A stretch of DNA of 64,000 nucleotides from JAGWBF01 sp963663025 (GTDB lineage: Bacteria; Chloroflexota; Dehalococcoidia; Lucifugimonadales; JAGWBF01): the NCBI GenBank assembly GCA_963663025.1, contig OY760073.1, positions 1,550,001 to 1,614,000 of the forward strand. The letters run 5' to 3'. The position numbers were made by a program, and so were the translations under genes. Within the stretch, counting starts at the first letter, position 1. Each line of letters starts with the position of its first letter. Below the pieces are notes generated by a model. That model made no database searches and was not told the DNA's origin. It saw nothing but the letters and a program-made list of their open reading frames with translations. This document shows, piece after piece, positions 1-7,422 of this stretch.

Positions 1-350
1 TGCCGGCGCGGACACCGACGATATAGGTCTTGGCATTGTCGGCGGTGAAGGTGAGGGTGTTGGTCGGAACGTTCCGGTGGTCGTCCACGGGAGCGTGCCA
101 GCTTGCGCCGTCGTCGGTGGAGTAGGTTACGTGGTACTTGGTGGCGCCGGTCGGGGCATCCCAGGAGGCGGTCAGGCTGCCGTTGGCGCGGGAGAGGGAA
201 ACGGACTCAGGAGAGTCGGGGGGGGGGGGGCGACTTCGCCAGCGCGGGAGACGCGAAGAGAGCAACGGCGGCCAGGAGGAGCAGCGCGATCGGGGCGAGG
301 AGGAGCAGGGCCGGTCGAGGTGATGTTATGGTGGCGCGTCGGATGTTCAA
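1..350 (-). CDS. Secreted fibronectin type III-like protein, N-terminal part, frame broken at a poly-C tract
   Basis: The gene runs off the left edge, so only its 5' part is visible. A TTG at 350-348 has GGGAGG seven bases upstream and opens an N-terminus with a charged start, a long Leu/Ala-rich hydrophobic helix and a likely signal peptidase site after SPALA. Beyond the poly-C tract the other frame reads an FnIII-like strand pattern (LTASWDAPTGATKYHVTYS, then LTFTADNAKTYIVGVRAG). Signal peptide and FnIII domain are joined only if the C13 tract at 230-218 had 12 or 15 residues; as given, the frame hits a stop four codons later. A secreted or surface adhesive role is inferred from the architecture. 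It could be a pseudogene, phase-variable, or intact with one miscalled base. Confidence 0.6.
218..230 (-). repeat. Poly-C(13) homopolymer at signal peptide/mature domain junction
   Basis: Thirteen consecutive G on the plus strand (C on the coding strand) separate the signal peptide frame from the FnIII frame. One base fewer, or two more, restores a continuous reading frame. Confidence 0.9.
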
Positions 351-520
351 GGCATTGCCTCCCTTCGCACGGGCATCTACGGGCCCAGCTGCGCTCGAAT
401 GCGAGTCATTTACCCAGGCTGCATTATATCACAGCAATCATGGCGACATGATAAATTCAAATATAAAATTCAGATTACGTTCCGTGTCTCAACGAGGGGA
501 TGCGCCGCCGGGGGCGTGTC

Positions 521-930
521 CGTTCACCCTGAGGCTCTCGAAGGGGGAGCGGACAGAAGGGGAGGGCCTGGATCCTCGTTCGTACTTCGAGAGCCTCAGC
601 ACGAACGGAGGCGGGGCGGCCTAGCCGTTCGCCCTGAGGCTCTCGAAGGGGGAATGGGGTGGGGAAGGACGGCAGGCCGGCCCTTCCGTCACATCCCGGC
701 CTGTCCCACCTCCGGGGTTTCCTGGATTGCGGCCTACGCCGCAATGACGGCGTGGGTTTTCGGCATAAACAGCGACTTCCAGGCAATGCGTCCGACACGC
801 CCCGTCCCGTCAGCCGCGCTTTTCGTCATTGCGGCGTAGGCCGCAATCCAGAACGGAGCATTGCCGGATTCCAGGATAGCTCCGTCAGCAGGGCGACCTG
901 TTCATGCTTCGAGAGCCTCAGCACGAACGG
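521..930. repeat. Cluster of dispersed palindromic repeats in a gene-free interval
   Basis: No convincing gene lies between the FnIII gene start (350) and the sulfurtransferase stop (978). Four copies of a roughly 26-bp element with core CTGAGGCTCTCGAAG occur at 521-550 and 626-653 (forward) and 581-608 and 905-930 (reverse), giving two inverted pairs. A second element, itself a hairpin with arms TTGCGGC/GCCGCAA, is at 721-748 with an inverted copy at 825-851. Such elements may form strong cruciforms or act as bidirectional terminators. The first 110 bases (351-460) hold the upstream region of the FnIII gene, where I see no clear promoter. Confidence 0.75.
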
Positions 931-977
931 AAGGGGGAAGGACGGCCCTCCTTAGTGGAGTGAGGATGAAGGATGGA

Positions 978-1814
978 TCATCCCCCGGCTTCGATGGGGG
1001 TGTCGTCCCTGTTGCCCCACTCCTTCCAGGAGGCGTCGTAGTTGCATGCCCGCTCGTAGCCCAGGAGCTTCAACACCAGCGTGCTGTGACCAGCACGAAT
1101 CCCGGCCTGTCAGTGGGCTAACACCTCTTTTTCCGGCGTTATGCCCTTGGCCTCCAGAAGCTCCCGCATCTCCCCTGCGGCCTTGAAGGTGTGGGTCCCT
1201 TCATCCATCAGGTCCGACCACTCCAGGTGATGGGCGCCGGGGATGTGCCCGGCCCGCTGATTGCCGCGGGTGTTCTCCCCCGTGTACTCGGCACGGCTCC
1301 GCACATCCCAGACCACAACGTCCGGGTCCTGGTACGCCTCCTTCAGTCGCTCTGCGGTGACCAGCAAAGAGGCATCAGCCTTGGGTGTGAACGTAGCCCC
1401 TTCCTTCCCTCGGCTTGGGGTTGTGCTCAAGGGCCTGCCTTCCTCCAGCCACTTCTTCCAGCCGCCGTTGAGCACCTTGACCTTGTCGTGGCCGTAGTAG
1501 TTCAGGACCCACCAGAACCTTCCGGCGTACAGGGAACGGGTGTGGTCATAGGCCACCACCAGGGTATCGTCGCCGATGCCCAGCCCCTCCATCATGTGGG
1601 CGCACTGCTCGGGGGAAACAACGTGCACCTGGCCGGTGTCTTGGTTTTTCTCGTAGTTGTCTGGCACCACGACAGCGCCGGGAATGTGGGCGCGGTAGTA
1701 GGAGGCCGCGGGGTCGGTATCCACGATGCAGATGTCTGGGTCCTCTAGGTGATCTGCAAGCCACTGGGTCTCAGCCAGGTATTCAGGGTGGGCATATCCC
1801 TCTGCTGACGCCAT
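978..1814 (-). CDS. Rhodanese-family sulfurtransferase, predicted selenoprotein (Sec at residue 235)
   Basis: This is a two-domain thiosulfate/3-mercaptopyruvate sulfurtransferase. The N-terminal rhodanese domain covers residues 10-130 and the catalytic one about 150-278. The ATG at 1814 follows AGGAGGAGCGGG. The frame reaches TGA at 1112-1110, exactly where the family has its persulfide-forming Cys: the loop reads LAH-UGA-QAGIRAG, matching the usual C-x-x-G-x-R/T-A. Reading through adds 43 residues with the conserved C-terminal motif DASWKEWGNR and a final TGA at 980-978. The product is then 278 aa, normal for the family; stopping at UGA would remove the active site. A SECIS-like hairpin follows. 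I infer selenocysteine insertion; selB/selC/selA are not in the window. Alternatives are a nonsense mutation or sequence error, both unlikely given the exact position. It is transcribed divergently from the SMP-30 gene. Confidence 0.85.
1080..1097 (-). promoter_or_regulatory. Candidate bacterial SECIS element in sulfurtransferase mRNA
   Basis: On the coding strand, 12 nt after the UGA, a perfect 7-bp stem CGTGCTG/CAGCACG encloses the tetraloop GTCA. The loop begins 20 nt after the UGA, close to the E. coli fdhF SECIS geometry (11 nt, about 7 paired bases, loop GGUC). The GU in the loop is the element SelB recognises in known bSECIS hairpins. Function here is inferred. Confidence 0.75.
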
Positions 1815-2025
1815 CCCGCTCCTCCTAATTCCGGCTATTGGACACGCCCCAGCCTATAGCCGCCCCCTAGCCCAGTCAACTACAGGCCCCGTGCGCCAGT
1901 CACCCTTGACCGGAAAACGGGCGCACCCTACGATGGTACTCCGTTCCCAAGCCCAGTTGGATCGGGAAGCGGGCCAGGAAACGCCATTAAGCACATCGCC
2001 GTCAATGCCAATAAGGGAGGTTGTC

Positions 2026-2943
2026 ATGGAGTGGGAGTACGAGCTGGTTGCCGAGTGCGGCCGTCTGACCGAAGGCCCCGTCTGGGACGGAGAAGCTCTC
2101 CTGTTCAGCCACATACCGGGCAGCAGGATCATGCGGTACGACCCCGATTCGGGGGCCTGCACCGAGTTCCGCACCGACACCAACCACATCAACGGGCTGA
2201 ACTTCGACGCCCAGGGCAGGCTGTACGGGTGCTGCTCGGGGGGTCGCTCCATCGTGCGCCTGGAGCCCGACGGCACAACCACCACCCTGGTTGATCGATG
2301 GGAGGGACTGCGCTTCAACACCCCAAACGACCTGGCCCTGGACAGCAAGGGGCGCATCTGGTTCACCAATCCATGGAACGAGGGCAACATCGACCCCAGC
2401 GAAAGCATGGAGATGGACCACGAGGAGGCCTTCCGGGCGGACCCCCAGCCCGACGGGAGCTACAGCGTTACGAGGGTCACCTTCGACACCACCAAGACCA
2501 ACGGCATCCTGGTGTCCCCCGACGAGACCATCCTGTACGTGGCCCAGAGCGACGGCGTGGCTGGAAGGACCCGGGAGCTAAGGGCCTACCCCATCCTGGA
2601 CGACGGCTCCCTGGGGCCGTACACCCTGCTCCACCAGTTCGGGGAAGACCACAAGGGTCCCCAGCGGGGCATCGACGGGATGTGCTTCGACAGCGAGGGG
2701 AACATCATCGCCACGGCGGGCATCAACACCAGCGGCCCCGGCCCGATGATCTACGTGTTCGAAGCGCCCAGCGGTCGGGTGCTGGAGACCCACCGGGTGC
2801 CCGACGGCGTGAACACCCCCACGAACTGCGCCTTCGGCGGGCCGGACCTGTCCACCCTGTACATCACGTCGGGCCAGGGACATCTACTGAAGGTAGGCAA
2901 CACGGGCCGCCGGGGTTGGATCCTCTGGCCCCCGTCCAGGTGA
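2026..2943 (+). CDS. SMP-30/gluconolactonase family lactone hydrolase
   Basis: The product is 305 aa from the ATG at 2026, which follows GGGAGG at the right distance; an upstream in-frame extension to 1891 lacks such a site. The sequence is a six-bladed propeller of the SMP-30/Gnl/RgnA family. Probable metal ligands are the Glu of LTEGPVWDG, the Asn of NTPNDLALD and the Asp of GIDGMCFD. Related enzymes hydrolyse sugar lactones such as gluconolactone in the cytoplasm; the substrate here cannot be told. The stop is one base before the GTG of the next gene, so the two are probably cotranscribed. The ~210 bp shared upstream region with the divergent sulfurtransferase would hold both promoters; I could not place hexamers confidently. 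Confidence 0.85.
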   Translation: MEWEYELVAECGRLTEGPVWDGEALLFSHIPGSRIMRYDPDSGACTEFRTDTNHINGLNFDAQGRLYGCCSGGRSIVRLEPDGTTTTLVDRWEGLRFNTPNDLALDSKGRIWFTNPWNEGNIDPSESMEMDHEEAFRADPQPDGSYSVTRVTFDTTKTNGILVSPDETILYVAQSDGVAGRTRELRAYPILDDGSLGPYTLLHQFGEDHKGPQRGIDGMCFDSEGNIIATAGINTSGPGPMIYVFEAPSGRVLETHRVPDGVNTPTNCAFGGPDLSTLYITSGQGHLLKVGNTGRRGWILWPPSR

Positions 2944-2944
2944 A

Positions 2945-4136
2945 GTGACTCGTTTAAACATTCGAGACTGGCGCCTGGGTTCCCCCACTTGGGCCCTCGT
3001 CGGCCTCGCCTTCTTCCTGGCTCTACCCTCGACAGGCTTGGTCGAAAAGTACCTGGGGACCCCGCTAGTTCCCGTTTACGTATTGGGTGTCCTGGCTGTT
3101 CTCTTTATAGGATACCGACCTGCTCTCATTTGGTTCTTAACCCACGTTTCATCGACCCGTGCGGTCTGGCTGCTGGTGGCTATCACGGCTGGCTTGGTCA
3201 TTGCCTTCGCAGTGGTGTACCCAATTGCGGATTCCGGTTTCTTTGGCGGAGGGGCAGACCGGGACGATGCCTTGAACTTGGCTGCAAGCGAGCTTTTGCA
3301 CGGAAGATACCCCTATTCGGAGGAGACCTATTTAAGCAACCCCATTTCCCCTTTACCTGGGGCAGTGTTGCTGGCGGCCCCCTTCGTCCTCTTGGGCAAC
3401 GCAGCCTACCAGGTCTTCTTCTGGCTGCCCTTCTTCCTGATTGTTATGGCACGATGGTTCGGGTCTGCGGTGGTTGTGCTGGCCCTTCTGTTAACCATCC
3501 TGCTGCTGTCGCCGGTTGTGCTGCGGGGCATTGTGACCGGAAGCGATCTGTTGTCCAACAGCATCTATGTGTTGCTGTTCGCCTTTCTGACGGTCCGCAA
3601 CGCCCCCCCCCCCCGATACTAAGCCTTGGCAGACCTTGTTGCTGGCGGCCCTCCTGGGCTTGGGGCTTTCGTCCAGGGCCAACTTTATTCTGATCCTCCC
3701 GTTGCTGTTCGGGCTGCTGGTCCAGAGGGCAGGAGTAAGGCCAGCGATAACATACACCGGCGTGACGTGCATGGCATTCGCTGCGGTTACCCTGCCCTTC
3801 TGGTTGTGGACCCCCGGAGAATTTAGTCCTTTACATGTATCCAGTAAGTTGGAGTCGTCCGTTCCGTATACAGCTATCCTCGTGCCGGCGATTGCGGGAG
3901 CAGCAAGTATCGTATTGTCCTTCCTAAGAATGAGCAGAGACTGCGTGGTACTGTTCTTGAGCTTCGCCATAGTCAACGCGTTTCTCGTGCTCAGCATGAT
4001 GGCCCTGCGATCGTTAGAGTTGGGAGGGCCCACATTTCGTGTGGACGACGTTGGGGAGCTATTCCTGGTCTTCGGTGTCTTTGCCTGCTTCAGCCGCCTG
4101 CTGACCAAAGACGAGGGATTGACTAAGTTGAGGTAG
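2945..4136 (+). CDS. Polytopic membrane protein, glycosyltransferase-like, split by a poly-C frameshift
   Basis: The GTG at 2945 starts a very hydrophobic protein with about ten predicted membrane segments. A periplasmic-type loop GGGADRDDALNLAASELL carries paired acidic residues, as in GT-C mannosyl/arabinosyltransferases (DUF2029/GT87-like); the exact family is uncertain. Frame 1 ends at 3622 just after a C12 tract (3603-3614) as NAPPPRY-stop. The protein continues in another frame (PDTKPWQTLLLAALLGLGLS) to the stop at 4136. With 11 or 14 C the product would be a continuous protein of about 396 aa. A role in lipid-linked sugar transfer at the membrane is inferred only from the topology. It could be a pseudogene, phase-variable, or a homopolymer error. 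Confidence 0.55.
3603..3614 (+). repeat. Poly-C(12) homopolymer inside membrane protein gene
   Basis: Twelve consecutive C lie exactly at the frame break of the membrane glycosyltransferase-like gene. Removing one C joins the two halves in frame. Confidence 0.9.
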
Positions 4137-4184
4137 TTTGGTAGCAAAACTTATATGGCCGAATGAACCGAAGTGAGTTACTAC

Positions 4185-4856
4185 CTAACGGGCGCTTCTC
4201 AGTTCTGGTATCAATCTCCCACTCCTTGCCCATCGACTCACGCGAAATCTGGCATTGTCAAGGGTCTCATAGGACACCTCAATCCCAGTGAGGCTCCTAG
4301 TGGGGTTGAGCACCGAATCCACTTCTTTCTCTAATTGGCGCACCTGGTATGTGAAGTATAAATCCAGCAGGAACAGGACTCCTGCTGATGCGATAGAGAC
4401 TCCAATTCCTACAAAAAACGACAGCCAGATGAGGTACTGATATTCGGCTAGATACTCAACCCTTGAGTTGAGCACTATTTGTATTATCGCGGTGATGCAT
4501 ATCAATAGACCCACTGGCAGGTTAAAGAGACACGTTCTCACAACGAGGATCAATACGGATATGCGCTGTCTCGGAGGCTCAACGTCCTCGTCGGTAGACA
4601 TATTCAATCGGACCCTAAGAGCAGCGCATCTTTTCCTCAGGGCATCTAGCCAACGCGTAGATAGCCTTATCAGGAGGAGTGTTATTTGAAGGCCAGCCCA
4701 AGCCCCAAGCGTTCCGCTAACGAAAACAGAGATTCCATGTGCAGTAGCCTCGTCTGACGAATGACCGACAAGTAGTCTAGAACCGGCTGTGCAGAGCCCG
4801 GCAATCGCTCCTGACAAGACTATCCAAAGATCTAGGGGTAATACTCGCTGTGCCAT
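4185..4856 (-). CDS. Hypothetical membrane protein
   Basis: A 223-aa product is read from the ATG at 4856, preceded by AGGAAGG nine bases upstream; a GTG at 4904 is in frame but has no usable ribosome site. Two hydrophobic stretches near the N-terminus (WIVLSGAIAGLCTAGSRLL and a following Gly-rich one) and two more in the middle suggest four membrane segments, with charged cytoplasmic segments between and after. I do not recognise a family. Base composition is clearly more AT-rich than the flanking metabolic genes, as is that of its upstream partner, suggesting the pair was acquired together. It lies 13 bases downstream of the next gene and is probably cotranscribed. Confidence 0.5.
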   Translation of the reverse strand: MAQRVLPLDLWIVLSGAIAGLCTAGSRLLVGHSSDEATAHGISVFVSGTLGAWAGLQITLLLIRLSTRWLDALRKRCAALRVRLNMSTDEDVEPPRQRISVLILVVRTCLFNLPVGLLICITAIIQIVLNSRVEYLAEYQYLIWLSFFVGIGVSIASAGVLFLLDLYFTYQVRQLEKEVDSVLNPTRSLTGIEVSYETLDNARFRVSRWARSGRLIPELRSAR

Positions 4857-4869
4857 CGTTTGAGCCTTC

Positions 4870-5205
4870 CTAAGCACTCTCATCCTTTTGCTCGGCTCGA
4901 ACACTCTCCCAGGTGGACGAGATAGTCTGGAAAATTACGAGGATAGCTCCGGATACCGCGACTACCGCTGCAGCTCCCAGGAACGCTACGTCCATGAGCG
5001 TTGCTATTATTTCGTAACCTTTGGACTCCTGTCCTACGGATAGCCTGATCAGCCACTTGAGGAACAAGCCCGATAACGCGATGAACACTGCAAACAGCAG
5101 GTGCTCGGCGAAAGACTTAGCTGTTTGCCAGACTCTATTCATGTCCCAAGAAAAGTGTAACACTGCGAAGTTGCAGCAGTCAAAACGGGAAGCCGTCTTG
5201 ACCAT
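4870..5205 (-). CDS. Small hypothetical membrane protein
   Basis: This is a 111-aa product with two hydrophobic segments (HLLFAVFIALSGLFLKWLI and a second, GAAAVVAVSGAILVIF) followed by a charged tail ending KDESA. The start at 5205 has no good ribosome site; an internal ATG at 5142 is possible. No family is recognised. It is the upstream gene of an AT-richer pair with the 223-aa membrane protein, between the glycosyltransferase-like gene and the acyl-CoA dehydrogenase. A membrane-associated role is all that can be said. Confidence 0.45.
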   Translation of the reverse strand: MVKTASRFDCCNFAVLHFSWDMNRVWQTAKSFAEHLLFAVFIALSGLFLKWLIRLSVGQESKGYEIIATLMDVAFLGAAAVVAVSGAILVIFQTISSTWESVRAEQKDESA

Positions 5206-5248
5206 GGTCTGCTCTACAGAACTCCTTTAGCTAGTGGCTGCTCGGCCT

Positions 5249-6409
5249 CTAGACCTGGTAGCGCTGGAGGAGCTGGCGGGCGATGACCAGGCGCTGGATC
5301 TCGTTGGTGCCCTCTCCGATGATCATCAGGGGGGCGTCCCGGTAGTAGCGCTCGATGGGGTTCTCCTTGATGTACCCGTAGCCCCCGAAGATGCGCATCG
5401 CCTCCAGGGTCACCTCGGCGCATATCTCGCTGGCGAAGAGCTTGGCCATTCCCGCCTCCAGGTCAACCCGCAGGCCTTGGTCCTTCTTCTCAGCCGCCTT
5501 GTAGGTCAGCAGGCGGGCCGCTTCGATCTTGGTCCCCATGTCCGCCAGCTTGAGCTGGATGGCCTGATGGCGGGAAATGGGCGACCCGAAGGTGCTCCGG
5601 CCCTGGGCGTACTTGATGGCGGCCTCGAAGGCGGCCGTGGCCACGCCGACGGCCCGGGCCGCCACGTTGATGCGTCCCGTTTCCAGGCCGGCCATCACCT
5701 GTTGGAAGCCCTGGCCTTCCACTCCACCCACGAGGTTGTCGGACCCGACCCGGAAGTTGTCGAATATCAGCTCGCAGGTGTCCAAGCCCCGGTATCCCAG
5801 CTTGTCCAGGTGCCTGCCTACCTCGAAGCCCTTTCCGCCCTTCTCGACGATGAAGCAGCTTATCCCCTCATGGGGAGGCGTGGCATCCTTGTCCGTCTTG
5901 GTTATCAGTGCGAAGGTGTCCCCGTGCTGCCCATTGGTGATGAACATCTTGGTGCCGTTGATCAGGTACTCTTCGCCGTCCCGAGTTGCGGTGAGCTCTA
6001 TGGCCTGTACATCGCTTCCGGCGTTGGGTTCGGTGAGGGCAAGCCCCCCGCGCTTTTCGCCGCGGGCCATGGCGGGCAGGAACCGGGCCTTCTGCTCCTC
6101 GGTCCCGTAGTGGGTGACTACATAGGTCATGATGTGGTGGGTGCCGATGATGCCGCTGATGCTCATCCAGCCCTTGCACAACTCTTCGAAGATCATGGCG
6201 AAGGTTGTGTAGTCCAGCCCCATGCCGCCGTACTCTTCAGGGATGGTGATGCCGAAGAGGCCCATCTCCTTCATCTTTTCGACCAGATCCAGGGGGACGA
6301 CGTCGTTGCGCTCGTACTCCTGGACGATGGGCTCCACATCCCGCCGGACAAACTCCCGCACCATGTTGATGATCTGGGTGCGAGCTTCCTCAGGTGTTCT
6401 GGTTGTCAC
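5249..6409 (-). CDS. Acyl-CoA dehydrogenase
   Basis: This flavoenzyme of about 386 aa introduces the alpha-beta double bond into acyl-CoA. Visible family marks are the FAD/substrate loop ALTEPNAGSDVQAIELTA, the ITNG turn (FITNGQHGD), the region FGGYGYIKENPIERYYRDA, and the C-terminal EGTNEIQ, whose first Glu is the usual catalytic base of the short/medium-chain branch. The GTG start at about 6409 follows a strong GGAGGAAGGAG; an upstream TTG at 6496 would add an unconserved extension. It is divergent from coaX, with a ~200-bp shared upstream region. Chain-length preference cannot be assigned. Electrons would go to an electron-transfer flavoprotein encoded elsewhere. Confidence 0.9.
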   Translation of the reverse strand: MTTRTPEEARTQIINMVREFVRRDVEPIVQEYERNDVVPLDLVEKMKEMGLFGITIPEEYGGMGLDYTTFAMIFEELCKGWMSISGIIGTHHIMTYVVTHYGTEEQKARFLPAMARGEKRGGLALTEPNAGSDVQAIELTATRDGEEYLINGTKMFITNGQHGDTFALITKTDKDATPPHEGISCFIVEKGGKGFEVGRHLDKLGYRGLDTCELIFDNFRVGSDNLVGGVEGQGFQQVMAGLETGRINVAARAVGVATAAFEAAIKYAQGRSTFGSPISRHQAIQLKLADMGTKIEAARLLTYKAAEKKDQGLRVDLEAGMAKLFASEICAEVTLEAMRIFGGYGYIKENPIERYYRDAPLMIIGEGTNEIQRLVIARQLLQRYQV

Positions 6410-6611
6410 CGAAGGCTCCTTCCTCCACGCCGGGCCCCGAGCCTGCCCAGAGGGATAACGAGGGGATGCAGCTATTCTAGCGAGGTAAGCTGGCAAAGGT
6501 CTAGGTTCCGCGCCTTCACTTCAATTGCTCTCCAGGGAGCAGTCCTAATATAATTGGCCCACTTGAGGCTCCACATCCAACCCGGCCCTGAGGGAAAGCG
6601 AAGGGGTCGCT

Positions 6612-7421
6612 GTGCTTCTAGCCATCGACATCGGCAACACCAACATCACCTTGGGGGCCTTCGAAGAGGGCCACCTGAAGTCAACCTGGCGGGTGGCCAC
6701 GGACCTGAGGAGGCTGGGAGACGAGTACGGCCCCCTGGTCTCCAACATGCTCCCTTTCAAGGGCATCGACCCGGGGGATATCACCGACGCGTGCATCTGC
6801 AGCGTCGTCCCTCCCCTGTCCCCCATCTTCGAGCAGGTGTGCAGGACCTATTTCAACGTGGAGCCCCTCACCGTATCAGCAGGGGTCAAGACTGGCATTC
6901 CCATCATCTACGACAGCCCCAGGGATGTGGGGACCGACCGTATCGCCGACGCCGTGGCGGCCCTGCGTCTCTACGGCGGGCCTGTCATCGTGGTGGACTT
7001 CGGCACCGGCACCGTCTTCGACGCCATCAGCAAGAACGGCGAGTACATCGGCGGAGCGATTGCCCCTGGCCTGTCGGTTGCCGCCGAGGCGCTGTACCGC
7101 AACACATCTCAACTCAGACGAGTGGAGCTTGTCCCTCCCAAGTCGGCCATCGGCCGCAACTCCGTCGCAGCCCTTCAGTCCGGCCTGGTGCTGGGTTACG
7201 TGGGCCTGGTCGAGGGCATGATCGCCAGGTTCAAGGAGGAGCTGGAAGAGGAGGCCACCGTTGTGGCAACGGGAGGGCTGGCCGAGGTCATGGCCGAGCA
7301 GACCTCGGTCTTCGACAACATCAATCCAGACCTGACCCTTATCGGCCTCCAAGCCATCTATGAGCTAAACAAAAACCCTTCGATTTCCCTCAGGGCAGGG
7401 CCAGGGGGAGGCGGAGACTGA
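6612..7421 (+). CDS. coaX: Type III pantothenate kinase
   Basis: A 269-aa member of the ASKHA-fold CoaX family, catalysing the first step of CoA synthesis: ATP-dependent phosphorylation of pantothenate, insensitive to CoA feedback in characterised members. Visible motifs are the N-terminal phosphate loop LAIDIGNTNITLG, DSPRDVGTDRIADAVAA, the DFGTGTVFDA Asp/Gly-rich nucleotide site, and GGAIAPGLSVAAEAL. The start is GTG at 6612, behind AAGGGG. The last residues (NPSISLRAGPGGGGD) go beyond the usual end and are partly encoded by a 21-bp element, at 7376-7396, that recurs in gcvPA. The stop is one base before the coaBC ATG, so the two form a CoA biosynthesis operon. Confidence 0.93.
   Translation: MLLAIDIGNTNITLGAFEEGHLKSTWRVATDLRRLGDEYGPLVSNMLPFKGIDPGDITDACICSVVPPLSPIFEQVCRTYFNVEPLTVSAGVKTGIPIIYDSPRDVGTDRIADAVAALRLYGGPVIVVDFGTGTVFDAISKNGEYIGGAIAPGLSVAAEALYRNTSQLRRVELVPPKSAIGRNSVAALQSGLVLGYVGLVEGMIARFKEELEEEATVVATGGLAEVMAEQTSVFDNINPDLTLIGLQAIYELNKNPSISLRAGPGGGGD
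7376..7396 (+). repeat. 21-bp dispersed repeat within coaX 3' end
   Basis: The element begins CCCTTCGATTTCC and ends CTCAGGGC, and is identical base for base to 15124-15144 inside gcvPA. It resembles the CCCTTCGAGAGCCTCAGGG-type intergenic repeats near 521-930. Here it encodes PSISLRA at the CoaX C-terminus. Confidence 0.8.
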
Positions 7422-7422
7422 C

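Noticed and set aside
77..839. Several plus-strand ORFs in the repeat-rich left end
   Set aside because: Low-complexity Gly/Arg-rich shadows of the minus-strand FnIII gene and of the palindromic repeats; no family likeness or ribosome sites.
1110..1814. Sulfurtransferase as a complete 234-aa protein or a nonsense-mutated pseudogene
   Set aside because: It would end one residue before the catalytic Cys; the downstream frame is fully conserved and a SECIS-like hairpin follows, so read-through is the better explanation.
5234..6553. Long plus-strand ORF opposite the acyl-CoA dehydrogenase
   Set aside because: It is an antisense shadow of a clearly conserved enzyme in high-GC DNA.
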